Of a stretch of DNA of 64,000 bases, positions 11,920 through 22,734 are shown piece after piece. The first letter of the stretch is position 1. Every line of letters starts with the position of its first letter. The translations under genes and the position numbers were made by a program. The stretch comes from Triticum aestivum (taxonomy: Eukaryota > Streptophyta > Magnoliopsida > Poales > Poaceae), in contig NC_057814.1 of assembly GCF_018294505.1 (NCBI RefSeq), positions 38,305,293-38,369,292 of the forward strand, read 5' to 3'. The notes beneath the pieces were generated by a model. It was not told the origin of the DNA. It saw nothing but the letters and a program-made list of their open reading frames with translations, and made no database searches.

Positions 11920-12229
11920 CAAAGAGCTCTTGCTGAAAATATATCACATATCATCTTTGAACCAGTGAAAATCACTAAGGGATTTCAAACAAACACTGGT
12001 TACATCACTTGATATATTTTAGAAGCGGAATCTCCAGAGAATTGCCAAAGTAACTCAAATTTAGAGTTGTCTCAGTCGTCTTGCTTGGTGCAACAAGGAT
12101 AAACATTTATAAATTTCCCACGGGACGGACCACAAAGTTGTACTATGGTCCTTAATTATATGTAAAAATATAAGAGAAGGTAATTGCCAATTAACCGCTA
12201 GTTTCTTACTTAATTTACTTTATTGTCAT

Positions 12230-13098
12230 TATCGGGTGGTCGCCGCGGCGGACCCTTTGAGGCGGAGGCGGTGTCTCATGTGGGGAGGCCGGGGGCGGCA
12301 GTCAGGGCGGCGCCCCTGCTGCGCGGCGGCGATGGGAGCCTTCATGGTCGGCGGTGTGGTGGTTGCGTTCGCGTGGGTGGCTCTGATGGCTGCGGCTCTG
12401 GCGTCCTGTCCAGTTCTGTTTCGGTATGGCCTTGGCCGGCCGGTGGGGTGAGGAGGACCGGTGAGGGGCGGCTGGAGGCTCCCTGCCGGCGTGCCGACGG
12501 CAGCCCCCGTCTCCACGACGATGCTCCGTTCGGTTCCAGCCAGCTGCCAGTTTGGGGGGACGCGACTTCCGGTGAAAATCGCGCCGACTTCGGTCATGGC
12601 TTTGGTTGGACGGGACAAGCATAAGAGTGGTGTCTCATCCACCGCCAGGTCGATGGCGGATCCCGGTGGTATGGCGCTGCGGAAGTTCGGCGATGGTACG
12701 AGTGGACGGATACGTGCAACATGGTGGAGTTGTCTGGCGTCATGGTGGCGTCGACGGCAGGCTAGGCAAGGTTGATGGGTCAGTTACTGCTCTGGAGATG
12801 GACCGTTGGAAGATGGTGGCGGCAACCTCTGAGAGTGCGTCGATCCGGTATGGGACCCAGTCCCGTTGTGTGGCTGGGCTGGGGCATCCGCCGTTAGATG
12901 TTAGGGTTTGGTGCAATGTCCTTCTGGTATTACGCCCGGATATTCGACACACCTTCATCAATGGGATAGGAGTAGCAACATGTGTTATGTAGATGGTGTC
13001 TTGATGTATTACTCTGTATGGTCTCTGTGAATAATTAATAAAATGTTCATATCCATCGTCCAGACGCAGAGGCCGGGGTCTATCCTTCTTTAAAAAAA
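12230..13098 (+). mobile_element. Retroposed segment with LINE-type 3' end and A-tail
   Basis: A GC-rich 0.87-kb segment ends with AATAATTAATAAAATG, then GACGCAGAGGCCGGGGTC and a run of A. The GCAGAGGCCGG(G) plus A-tail ending also occurs in the LINE at 16609-17941 (minus strand) and at 54189-54366. A 5'-truncated LINE or a retroposed transcript is therefore likely. No open frame is convincing and I found no flanking duplication. Confidence 0.45.
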
Positions 13099-13320
13099 AA
13101 ATCAAACCATCTATAAGGAGGTGCATTATTTTACCCAAAAGCGTGACATAGTGAGTTATGGGCAAACAACGGGCTCACATGGAGTGCTAGTATAAGCTGC
13201 ATTCTGGGAATTGTTTCTTACGCGAACAAATGTATTATCTTCAGAAGTTGTTTGAATTGATAAAAATAAAATAGAAAAGGCTATAAACAGCAAAAGGAAA
13301 GAAACCTGGGCTTGTTGGGC

Positions 13321-14925
13321 CTAAGAGCATCTCCAGCTGCGCCCCAGAAAGGCCTTCCCAGGCTATTTTTTCGCGCCGGCGCCGAATAATCGGCCCAGTC
13401 GCGCCCCCAGGAGCCCGATTTTCGCCGGCCTGGGCCGAAATCAGCGCCGGCGGACACAGGCCGAACCTGGCGCGCTGGGGACGCTTGGGGGCGCCGGGGC
13501 GAGCGGTTTTGGGGCGAAAGAGCCGCGGGCCCGCCGAGTCAGCGACACCGCGCCTTCTCCCAAGTCCTCGGTTTCCCGCGGGAAATCAATGGCAAGGCTG
13601 CCGTCAAGCCCTCCCTCTCCCGATGGCCGAGCGTTTCCCCGGAGATGAGGCGGCGGCCAACGGCTTCGGCCGCTGCTCGCTCCGCGAACAGGAGTCTTGG
13701 CTCCTGTTCCAGGCGAACATCCCGGCGCCACCGGACATGCGCGCCGGGCCGACGGGGTGGAGGCTCCGCAACGGGGGAGTGCCCATTCCCCCGTTGCCCG
13801 ACGCCGTGGCGCGCCCCTCCTACTTCGCCGAGGAGGTAGAGGTCGTGCGCGCCTCCCTCACCGACGACCAGCTTGCCCTCCCCCAGTACGCCGCCGACAA
13901 CCAAGCGGCGTGGACGGCGTACTTCCTGCGCCGGCAGCAGCAGAGGGTGGCATCCACCAACGGCGCGCCGGTGGTGGCCCGCCTGAAGAACAGCGAGGGA
14001 CGCCACCTGTGGTGGGGTGTCCCCGGCCGCACCCTCGAGGGCGTTCTGACGTACCTCGAGGGCGGCAACGACCCGCCGTTGGCATACCCCACGGCGAGGG
14101 CGGCCGCCGCGGCCACGGCTCACCGCCGACGCGACGGGCAATGGTTGCCCAGGAGGTTCGGCGCCTCCTCTTCTTCCTCCTCATCACGCTCTTCTTCGCA
14201 CTCCTCCGGGTCTCCGGCGCTGCTCGGCGTCAAGGCCGAGCCCGCGGCGGAGACGCCGCTCGGCCGGCGCACTCGCAGCGCCGGCATCGCCATCGACGAG
14301 GGCGGCCGGCACGCCTCCTCGTCGGCTCCTCCGCGCTTCGTCAAGCCCAAGACGGAGCCGGGGCTCGCGCCGGTGAAGACGGAGCCGGACCTCCCCGCAG
14401 TGAAGACGGAGCACGGCGGCGACGTCGAGCTTGACGACGACGCGGTCCTGGAATGGGCGCGCGCGGACTCCCTGAATATGGCGAGGGAGCGCCAGTGCGC
14501 CGCCGGGGCCGCGACGAAGGAGGAGTCGTCGTCATCGAGGACAGCGACGACGACGACGCGCCGCCGCCACCAGTCCGTGTTGGCGATGCCGGTCAGGGGT
14601 CCACCAGGGACGGCCGCGTAAAGGAGGAGAAGGCCGACGACGACGACGGCGGCGAGGATGGCGGCGACGACGGCGACTACTCCGCGTTCAGCCAGTTTTT
14701 TTTTTAGATTAGATATATTATGTAATAAAAATCCGCGACTATTATGTAATATATGCCAAATTTGCCGAAATTTGCTATATGTTTTCCTTTTTTGAACGCA
14801 CCTGGGGCGGCCCTGGGGCGGGCGGCTGGGGACCAACTCGTCCCCAGGCCAATTTTTTGCGCCGGCTCACTCTAGGCGGCGATTTTTGACGCTCGTGGGG
14901 GGCCAACAGCTGGAGATGCTCTTAG
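13321..14925. mobile_element. GC-rich terminal-inverted-repeat element carrying a protein gene
   Basis: A perfect 19-bp inverted repeat CTAAGAGCATCTCCAGCTG bounds the segment (13321-13339 and 14907-14925). The subterminal parts are rich in CGCCGGCG and CCCCAGG. The sequences next to GAGCATC are TAA and TTA, close to but not identical with a Harbinger-type TWA duplication, so the superfamily is open. It encodes one long frame and no recognisable transposase, and lies inside the Helitron at 11580-16410. Confidence 0.65.
13623..14707 (+). pseudogene. Unidentified acidic-tailed protein, one frameshift
   Basis: I chose the ATG giving MAERFPGDEAAANGFGRC; the longer upstream frame lies in the low-complexity subterminal part. 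The first ~150 residues look like a folded domain (SWLLFQANIPAPPDMRAG, GWRLRNGGVPIPPLP, LRRQQQRVASTNG, LWWGVPGRTLEGVLTYLEGG). A Ser run, three KTEP-type repeats (VKTEPDLPAVKTEHGG) and an acidic segment follow. Around 14515-14530 one base appears deleted: the frame 13623-14621 then ends without an acidic tail, while the -1 frame continues VVVIEDSDDDDAPPPP to a stop at 14707. KTEP motifs resemble sumoylation-type sites. Similar GC-rich proteins are frequent in Triticeae repeats from memory. I cannot assign a function. Confidence 0.5.
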
Positions 14926-16409
14926 CACAGCCTGACGAACAGAGCCCAAATCGGTTGTAACTGCATGGCGATCACAGACGTCCTCTTCTTCCGTTACTAA
15001 AAAAAAAGATTCCCTGTCTCAAAAAAAAAAACTAAAAAAAATGTCCTCTTCTTCCTCACCCAGCTGCGTGCCGAGCACAGCGTTGAATTCAGCCACCTCT
15101 GCCGAACTCTTTTTGCTGGAAATCTTTGCGATAGAGACCGCCACCTCATGAAGAGCCCAGCCGACCTTGCAGCAGCCTGATTTGTGCATGGTATGCGATG
15201 AATCTATCCCGCGAAGCAATCAATCGTGTCCGTCCTCCTCTCTCCGACTCTCCCTCCTCGGTACCTCTTAACCCCTCGCCGTTCAGTGAATTTTGATCGC
15301 ATCGGCACACCCTTTCGCTCCTCAGAATATGAGCTCGCATAGCCATCGTTTCACAGAGAATACCGACAACGTTCGGTTCGTGCCGCCGCCGTCGCCGCTT
15401 CGTCGTTGTCGCAGGATCGCAGCCAGCGAACACTCCAAGCAAAATCACCATGTCAATCAGCTACTCAGCTCTGCCTCGCTCCCCTAAAAATTCTTGAGAA
15501 CAGAATTTCTCCTAAACTCCACGAATTGATGGCAACGTCTCCTTCCACGCCTCCGATGAACCTCAGGCGCTGCGTCAATCTCTTCTGCGACGTCCTCCCG
15601 AAGCTCCTCCTCGACTGCCTAGCATAGCGGTGGTACTTCCAAAGTTTCCTCTTGGCAACTGTGTGTTCTGCTGTTCGCCGCCATCGTCCACGGCCTTGTA
15701 CGGTTGTACCCGCACTCCTTCTCTGCTTTCTGTTCCTCCCTGTTTGCTGGCGGGTTACTCAACCTCGCACGCGCTGACGCCGCGACTATGGACCTTTGAG
15801 TGCGGTGGTACCAAGCACGCGAGCGTGACCTTCACCCTCGCAGCTCGTGCAAGCCACTCCCCGTTCGTGGCTGTCGCCACTGGCACTCATGCTAGTGGCC
15901 GGAATAGCAGGTGACCATGTTCGTCACCGGAGCTCTCGTGCAAGCCGGTCGCCCTTCGAGGCTGCCGTCGTCGCCCCTCGTCCAAGTCGCCGAGAGCAGA
16001 GTTGCCAGGGGTACATACGGATTGTTTCTCGCGACCTCCTTACCTGACCTATATATGAAGATGCTTTGTTTACGATTTGATTCAGATTTAGAGTCGGCTA
16101 CAATGTTGGTTTCAATGAGAGGCTGGGTTTCCGTGCGTGGAGTGTTGTTTTCAAGTTTCTTTCCGTGTATGAGTGGATCAAGTTTCATATTAGTTTTTTT
16201 TTTCGTACCGGCCGTGTGTGCATGGAAACGAAGGAGTCACAAAGAACGTTTCAATAGATAGCCCAAGTCATGTTAGGACGTACGATGTATAGAGATAATA
16301 AATCTCAGCCGTTAGTCTTTATGATTTAACATAAAATCAACAGATATAAAAAGATGACGTATGGAGAACTATGAAAGCCTCCGTACTTTAATATTAGGTA
16401 AAGATAAAG
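14926..16409. other. Helitron cargo with possible captured exon fragments
   Basis: A GC-rich stretch. The minus strand at 15040-15219 reads smoothly as HKSGCCKVGWALHEVAVSI then AKISSKKSSAEVAEFNAVLG, which has coding character but matches no family I recognise. The rest has no continuous frame. Gene-fragment capture by the Helitron is an inference. Confidence 0.3.
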
Positions 16410-16608
16410 ATTGCCACGTCAACACAAGAGAGAAGATCTCTCAATGGTCCTAGTCGCACCAAGTGGCTACTTTGCCGTAAAATAATTCCGGATGCCTCTA
16501 AAGCCTACGCAAACTCGTGCAGATTTTACTCTCTGAATATATGGACGATCTCTGTTCACCGCCGCTAGAGGATTTTGGAACTGAGAGGCAAGGGACAGAC
16601 CAATGTTT

Positions 16609-17941
16609 TTTTTCTTTTTCTTTTTTTCGAAAAGTGGGGACTCCCCGGCCTCTGCATCAGAACGATGCATACGGCCAACTTTATTAAAAAGCAAATATGT
16701 TCAATAAAGGTCTTAAAGTCATAATGAAAGTAAAAAAAAAGCTCACATAGAGCCTAAAGAAAGTAACCATAGCGCCACAACCGGCCGTCATAAACAAGAT
16801 AAGGAAACTAATTGTCTATCCTATTACATGACCGCCATCCAAACCGGTTGAAAATATCCCGTGCTACCATCTCCCACCGGATAGATCCAGTAACCAAACG
16901 CTCCCTGGCCTCCGTTGGAGTGAGTAGCGACCATATACGGATCAATGCAGTGGCTCGGAAGATAACCTGCAAAAAATGAAAATTTGTTGTTCTGTTAAAG
17001 ACCAAGTCATTTCTGCAGTTCCAGACTGCCCACAATAAAGCACATACTCCTACGTGAATGTGTCTCACTGTTTCGGCCTCTATCTCGTTAAGCCACGTTT
17101 CAAATAACGTGCTGACAGAATTCGGAGGAGTAATATTGAAGGCTATGTGCACTGTCCGCCATAGCACTTTTGCCAGCGGGCAGTCAAGAAAAAGGTGTTT
17201 GATACTTTCATCCCGATCACAAAAACTACACCTAGTAGGTCATGTCCAGTTGCGCTTTGCCAGATTGTCCTTGGTTAAGATGACTTGTTTATGTACAAAC
17301 TACATAAACACTTTAATTTCCAAAGGAACTTGACTTTCTAAACATGTTTGGAACTAGGAATGGAGCTAGAGTTGATAACATAGAGATACATCGATTTAAC
17401 TGTAAACTCCCTAGTCCTGGTAAGCTTCTAGCGCAACTGATCGGGTTGTTGAGATAGCTGGACCTCCATCAGTCTACTCACTAAGTGGAGCCAAGCTTCC
17501 CAACGATTACCGGCTAACGTTCTCCTGAATTGAATATTGAGGGGGATGGACTCAAATACTGTTGCAACATACGCGTCGCGTCGTTGAACAATACTATAAA
17601 GAGACGGGTATTGAAGTGCGAGGGGTGTCTCTCCTAGCCAAGTATCCTCCCAGAAACGCGTGTTGGTGCCATTTCCGATTATAAACTTTGTCCTGTTGAA
17701 AAGGCTGATTTGACTCTCATCAGCCCTTTCCAAAAAGGCGAATCTGTCGGCCTTGCTGTCACCTGGGACAAAGTTTTGGAATGAAGATACTTACTAAGGA
17801 GAATCCGCGCCCATATGGCCTCTGTCTCTACAGATAACTTAGACAACCACTTGCTGAGAAGACATCTGTTCTTGACTTCAAGATTTTCAATGCCAAGACC
17901 ACGTTGGTCTTTTGATCGACAAATAATATCCCATTTGGCGA
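16609..17941 (-). mobile_element. 5'-truncated LINE insertion
   Basis: A 15-bp direct repeat GACAGACCAATGTTT flanks the insertion (16594-16608 and 17942-17956). The minus-strand 3' end has a GATGCAGAGGCCGGGGAG motif followed by an A-rich tail (16609-16628). The 5' end is cut within ORF2, the normal outcome of target-primed reverse transcription. Confidence 0.85.
16808..17941 (-). pseudogene. LINE ORF2 C-terminal remnant (zf-RVT region)
   Basis: The minus frames read WDIICRSKDQRGLGIENLEV, then FIIGNGTNTRFWEDTWLG, and finally ALLWAVWNCRNDLVFN before a stop at 16808. This is the order seen downstream of the reverse transcriptase in plant L1-type LINEs, ending in the zf-RVT region. Several frameshifts and stops break it (around 17680-17735 and 17170-17430). 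The endonuclease and reverse transcriptase are absent because of 5' truncation. It is non-functional. Confidence 0.75.
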
Positions 17942-18190
17942 GACAGACCAATGTTTATCTGTTAGAAATTGGGGACATGAAGGTGTCAGCTCACACCACA
18001 ACATTGCATTGCTTGCATGCGCTACTCCTGTTTTAGCACATGGGGGTACACTTCCCTGTCAGCTTTAATTTGCTATCTTCACATTTATGTGTGGTAAAAC
18101 CATATAATTGCCATGTACATGTTTCTTGTCGTTTGCATGCCTCCCAAACATATCGTGATTCAGTTGCAAAACGAGACGAAACACTGTAGA

Positions 18191-18771
18191 CTCTTAGTGT
18201 AACAACGAATACAATGAAAAAGGATTATGACTTTTTAAGGATATATGCCATTAAGCACATATATATTTGTACTGCCATGATTGAAGATGAATAGATTGGA
18301 AGTTTTTCTGCAAAAAAAGACACACTTTTTTAGACTCATTAAGACACGACTAAATCATTGGTCACCAAACGGGCTATGCAATCTCGTAGGACCGTCAACC
18401 CAATCTGGTAGCATGGCTTTCATAGATGGCTGGCACACAAATGCAAAGACCTGAGAATGAGCAAGTTCATATAAATCACGAGGATAAAAAGATGATTTGG
18501 GCTAGAATATAACTATCTGAGTGGACAAACTTCAACAACTTGTTAATCCCAAGGGCGCATAATCCATGTTAGCAAGAAGCAGTGTGTGCTTCAGCGTCAT
18601 GCATTCGAAGGTAAAACTATTTCGTCCAATGCCCATTTGATCAGCAAGCATGATGGCACGATGGAACTCATCAGCTTCAACTTGCAGTGCGGCTTCGAGA
18701 CCTCAACATTACTTGCTGTGGCACAAATAAAGTCATGATAAAGTTCATCGTATATTACAATTCTTTTTATG
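18191..18771. other. Unannotated low-copy stretch
   Basis: No frame longer than noise and no repeat signature that I can support. Confidence 0.4.
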
Positions 18772-18773
18772 TA

Positions 18774-18877
18774 CTCCCTTTGTTCACTTTTTTAAGTCAT
18801 TTCAGACAACTCAAAATGGGCTGTTTTGCACATTGTCTGAAATGTTTTTAAGGTCTTATAAAAATGAACATAGGGAG
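18774..18877. mobile_element. Stowaway-type MITE (104 bp)
   Basis: CTCCCTTTGTTCACTTTTTTA and the complementary CTCCCTATGTTCATTTTTATA end pair, with TGTCTGAAAT/ATTTCAGACA inside and TA on both flanks (18772-18773, 18878-18879). Confidence 0.88.
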
Positions 18878-19306
18878 TATATAAGAAAATGTTCATCATA
18901 TATTAAAAAAAATATTCAATTTGTTTTTGAAAAAGGATCACCGTATACTAAAAAAAGATTCAGTATCTATTTGAAAAACAATCCATGATACTTTGGAGAA
19001 AAAGTGTATATACTATGAAAAAGCAAATGTGGAAAAAAGCAAGAAAAATCAAAATCTGAGAAGAGAAAAAGACAAAAGGAGAAAAAAAGAAAAATGAAGC
19101 AGGTCAACTTTTATGTGGGTTGGGCTGTCTGGAGGAGTCATCAGTGAAGCCTTGACTATATGACTCATGCGGGCATCATATTCCGCGTCTACAGTGCCGT
19201 GCAAGCCGACCGGCGCTCATGGCAGCACCTAGTGGGCCGGCCCACGAACGTGTAGCGCGAAAAAACCACGCAAAAAAGTGCCTGTATGAGGTGAGCGGCA
19301 TTTAGG

Positions 19307-19681
19307 CCCCTAGGCTTAGATGATCCTGGTCGTGAACAAAAAATTTGTTACAAATACTAAATATATCCAAAAAATTTGAATTTTTTTGTAGGGAAAGATG
19401 AGTGAGTGTGTGATGTTTGTGCCGAATTTCAGAGCATTTGGATGACCTGCTAGCTCTTAGCAAAAAAGACAAATTTAGGGTATGTGAATAGTTTACTGTT
19501 TATGCACTCTTTGGACCCGATTGTTTTTGCTGAGAGCTACATAGATGTCCAAATGCTTTGAAATTTGGCACGCACCTCACGCGCTCAAACATCTTCCTTG
19601 CAAAAAATTTAGATTTCTTTGAAATCTATAGTATTTGTTTTGAATTTACTGTTCACCGGGTGCAGATGAGCCCGGGCTTAG
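19307..19681. mobile_element. Fold-back MITE with long inverted arms
   Basis: The two halves are inverted copies of each other, about 185 bp each. GTGAACA, AATACTA, ATTTGGA, GCATAAACAGTAAA-like words and CTCTTAGCAAAAA recur in mirrored order, and both ends carry a GGCTTAG/CTAAGCC motif. No clear target duplication was found. It is non-coding. Confidence 0.65.
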
Positions 19682-19779
19682 AATTGGATAGTCGATGTAT
19701 GAGGAATCAAATTTGTGCTGCTACATCCTTGGAATTGTTTAGCTAGCCACTAGAGCTTCTGAATGCGAGTGATTCATAT

Positions 19780-20115
19780 TGTAGCATATTTGAAAACAAT
19801 TTGGAAAATTGATATTTTATGAAAAACATCATTAAATTTTGAAAGAAATTCTTGAATTTTTAAAGAAGTTCATGAATTTGAAAAAATATGAATTGATTTT
19901 GAAATAAGTTCATCAATTTTGATAAATAAACTTTCAAATTTGAAACAAAATTTTATTGATTTGAAAAAAATTCATTGAATTTCAAAAAGTTCATCAATTT
20001 TGAAAATATTCTTTGATTTGAAAAACATTCATCAATTTTGAAAAATTTCAGCGCAATTCGAAAAGAATTTCATAGAATTTCGAAAAAAATTATCAATTTT
20101 GAAGAAAAATTGCCC
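19780..20115. repeat. AT-rich degenerate tandem array (TTCATCAATTTTGAAAA)
   Basis: A dozen or so units built on TTCAT(C/G)AATTTTGAAAA at irregular 20-35 bp spacing, with self-complementary TTTGAAA/TTTCAAA words. It is non-coding. Confidence 0.6.
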
Positions 20116-20199
20116 ATTAAAATAAGTAAAAAAAGAACATGAAAAAGGGAAAACTTTCCTGAACTAAAGAGAATAAAAGGGAAAAAGGAAGTAAATTGT

Positions 20200-20288
20200 C
20201 AGAAGTGATCGAGATGTCATAGTGGTTACTATGGTAAGCTCTAAATAGAGAGGTCTTGAGTTCGAACTCGTTGTGTGCAGGCTTTTTT
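20200..20288 (+). ncRNA. tRNA-like / SINE-like Pol III element
   Basis: TGTCATAGTGG matches the A-box consensus TRGCNNAGTGG except at one position. About 35 nt later AGTTCGAACTC matches a B-box, and a T-run (20283-20290) follows as a possible Pol III terminator. No full cloverleaf or acceptor stem forms by eye, so I do not call a tRNA gene. It could be a SINE fragment or a tRNA-like motif inside an old repeat. Confidence 0.4.
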
Positions 20289-20337
20289 TTGAAGTTTAAA
20301 AGAAAAGAAATAAATGTTAAATGGGTCAGCCTAGCGT

Positions 20338-20376
20338 GGGGGGGGGGGGGGGGGGGGGGGGGGTGGGGGGGGGGGG
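20338..20376. repeat. Poly(G) tract
   Basis: 26 G, one T, then 12 G. Its length is uncertain in any assembly. Confidence 0.9.
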
Positions 20377-20397
20377 TTGGTTCGCTCTGTACCATAT

Positions 20398-20835
20398 GCC
20401 AAATATGAAATGCCATCCTAGTCAGCGCTAGTTAGCAGACGCAGCACTCACTCGCCACCGTTCATGACTCGGTTCAATGACACGAGAGATTAGTTGTCAC
20501 TCGTCAAGAGCATATGCCCGATCGTCGTCGTTCGACTAAAAAAAACACTTTTCATGGTTGACTTGGGCGACAATTTGACCGTTGACATGGGTGACAAGTT
20601 GATCATTATGCCTATAATGGGCGCCGTAGGCGCCAAACAGGAAATGCCATCCTAGTCAGCGCCTGCTAGTTCTCGGATGAAACGCTCACAAACCACCTTT
20701 CATGGGCCAGCCCAACGACACGAACGATTAGCTGTCGCTTGTCAAGAGCATACACCTTGATGGCTTATTCGTGGTTCAACTAAAACAAAAACTTCTTCAT
20801 GGTTTACCTGGGCGACAAGTTGACCGTTGAAATGT
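20398..20835. repeat. Imperfect tandem duplication, period 234 bp
   Basis: GCCAAA..GGAAATGCCATCC-type sequence starts both copies (20398 and 20632). Both then carry CACGA.CGATTAG.TGTC.CT.GTCAAGAGCAT, TTCGACTAAAA/TTCAACTAAAA and GGGCGACAA.TTGACCGTTGA in the same order. No coding frame is shared. Confidence 0.75.
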
Positions 20836-21157
20836 TTGACCTTTGACATTGACAGAACAGTTCATCTTTTTCGAAAAATTCGTGGATTTGAAAAATGTTT
20901 GTTTCACAAATTGAAAAAAATCATTAATTGGATTTTTTTTCGTGAATTTGAATAAAGTTCTCAGATTTAATTTTTTACAAATGGCGAACCTTTTTCCAAT
21001 GTATGGTGTAATTTTTTCAATAAACACAGAAACCTTTTAAAACATTGCTTGTATTTCAAAAATAGTTCTGTCATGTAGACCCCTCTAAAAAATTCGGCAG
21101 TTGTTTTTTTTTTGGAAAAAACCGACTAGAAAACCGAAGAGCAAAAAGCAAAGCGAA
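20836..21157. other. AT-rich stretch, no feature recognised
   Basis: TTGAAAAA-type words as in 19780-20115; nothing else supported. Confidence 0.4.
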
Positions 21158-21290
21158 CACTACTACATAACGAAATGTCATGACCCCTCATCACTGACCG
21201 GCTACTGGACATACAACTAAATACCATGACCCCTCATCACTGACCGACTACTGGACATACATCACTGATGAGGTTCAACACTGACAGGCA
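21158..21290 (+). mobile_element. Possible CACTA terminus with subterminal direct repeats
   Basis: CACTACTACATAACG at 21158 is followed by two copies of CATGACCCCTCATCACTGAC (21179 and 21225, period 46 bp) and by further CACTGAC/CAGTGATG words. This suits the 5' end of a CACTA element. I found no matching right end, so it may be truncated. Confidence 0.35.
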
Positions 21291-21639
21291 AGCTCATAGG
21301 CGTCAATGACTGGTAATTTACACTGGCTGGTCAGAAAGTGCTCGGCCAGTAATGATGTGTTCTTCCACCTTGCGTGGATGGAATTTTTATCGTAGAAGAT
21401 CCGTCTTACTTGGCCAGTATGTGGCATTAATTTATCCGCGACACTCGTATAGTGGTCGGTCATTGGTATATGCTCAAAAGTTAATCGACCATTTCCCCTA
21501 GTTGATGAACGATAATCCAAAACTGAGATGCATTTACGCGTCCTTGATTTCCAGCGCATGCGCGAGTTCTCACTGAGTAGCATTGAACGGATGGCACGTC
21601 GGCGCCTGTCCATCTACCGACGATAATTCCCACTGGAAT

Positions 21640-21979
21640 GGACGACATTCTCATTCGCTCTCACCTTCTTCGATCAACCTCATGACTGAGGTCGTTGAGT
21701 GAAAACCTAAGAACTGGCTCGGCCGGATCGGGTGATGGCGATGTCCTCAATATCACTTCCTCCATGGAGGCGTCATCTTGGAGACCCTGATGATGGATTC
21801 CGATTGTGTGCACGGTTAATGGCGGAGCTTGGGTTTGTGGTGGCGCAGTCACGTTCATTTTTCTTTCTTTTCTTTTTGCAGTGGCATTTTGATGTGCTTT
21901 CCTCTCCTGGAGGGCTGCTTGTATTACCTCTTTTGATCAATGAATTTGGCAGTTCTCCTGCCAACATTAAAAAAGGATT
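21640..21979 (+). mobile_element. Possible retroposed fragment with LINE-like 3' end
   Basis: The end TGATCAATGAATTTGGCAGTT...CCAACATTAAAAAAGG resembles 3' ends of plant LINE or retroposed transcripts. The upstream GC-richer part has no reliable frame. The 5' boundary is a guess. Confidence 0.3.
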
Positions 21980-22086
21980 AAATAAGACCATGTATTGCTC
22001 ACGTCCATGCCTGTCTTCGTAACTTGATGTTGTGTGAGTAATACTCTCACAGTAACATTCTCTTACCCTAAAATAAGACCATGTAT
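21980..22086. repeat. 16-bp direct repeat around a 75-bp segment
   Basis: AAATAAGACCATGTAT occurs at 21980-21995 and 22071-22086. The 75 bp between could be a very small insertion with a target duplication, or the product of slippage. Confidence 0.6.
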
Positions 22087-22734
22087 GTTTGTCTGTCTGT
22101 ATCCAGAGATCGATTACAGATCAACTAAATCAACACAAACTTTAGAATGCAGGCTGGGTGACATTGTATTTTTAGCATATATTTTAGGAACCACACACAT
22201 TTACAAAATTTGTACTTGTAAAATGCACCCTAGAGTCTTGAACCTTCAAAAGGAAGAAACGCACTAGGCTTCTAATTCTCCTTACCAGCTGCGACAATGG
22301 AGCCGAGGGTGTCTCGTAGGTTGTAGATTTATGAGTTTAGTAGGTTCATCACGAGAAAGACGGATGAGGAGTCCTCAGGTTAATGTGGCAAGAACGTGGA
22401 AGGGAGTGGAGGGGGGAGTATCGCTGGGTGTGTGTGCTCATGGCGTGAACGGCCCAGTAACTTAGTCGTGATCTAACTAATGCCTGCTTCTTCATGCATT
22501 TATCAGCTAGACTGGTGCCACCCAGGCTGTCCTGCTTACGCGCCTTCCTGGTTTTGATGTGTAGTGCCGGCAGCCTCATGTTACGATATGTGTGCGGCTC
22601 AGGCCAGAGAGAGGAAGCTCTGCAGATTAGGGAGCGTGTATTTGTCTACAGCGGCTGCTGGAGATGTCTCTCGCCGGCCGGACCTGTTAATATGTGAAAA
22701 CCAGGTTGAGGAGGGATATATATTTTTGGTCACA
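22087..22734. other. Unannotated low-copy stretch
   Basis: No supported frame, RNA or repeat. 22380-22640 is somewhat GC-richer. Confidence 0.35.

Larger units (their letters stand above)
11580..16410 (-). mobile_element. Helitron (4.8 kb, minus strand)
   Basis: On the minus strand the element starts TCTTTATCTTTACC at 16410 and ends TTTGCTAG at 11580, with the CGTTGCAACG palindrome (11598-11607) about 15 nt before the end. The host bases are A (11579) and T (16411), the A^T target typical of Helitrons. Its removal joins the two parts of a low-copy block that is contiguous in copy D (54890-55990). No RepHel protein frame is present, so it is non-autonomous. It carries a microsatellite, a polyadenylated retro-like segment, an inverted-repeat element with a protein gene, and a GC-rich segment with possible gene fragments. 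Confidence 0.65.
16411..18190 (+). repeat. Dispersed low-copy block, part 2 (copy B), interrupted by a LINE
   Basis: 16470-16593 and 17957-18190 align by eye with 55610-55990. Shared words are TGTAAAATAATTCC.GATGCCT, CTCTGTTCA...GCTAGAGG, CACAACATTGCAT/CACCACATTGCAT, TTTTAGCACATGGGG and TGCTATCTTCACATTTATG. The first part also matches 22750-22880. It continues part 1 across the Helitron. Confidence 0.65.

Noticed and set aside
12223..12992. Several frames in the retroposed segment of the Helitron
   Set aside because: Frames on both strands, no domain, and the 3' end identifies the segment as a retroposed fragment.
15406..16261. Host gene start (frames at 15406-15627, 15911-16261 plus)
   Set aside because: Short, no domain, no splice pattern or homology across frames; the region is Helitron cargo.
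20200..20288. A genuine tRNA gene
   Set aside because: A- and B-box-like motifs are present but no cloverleaf or acceptor stem pairs by eye.
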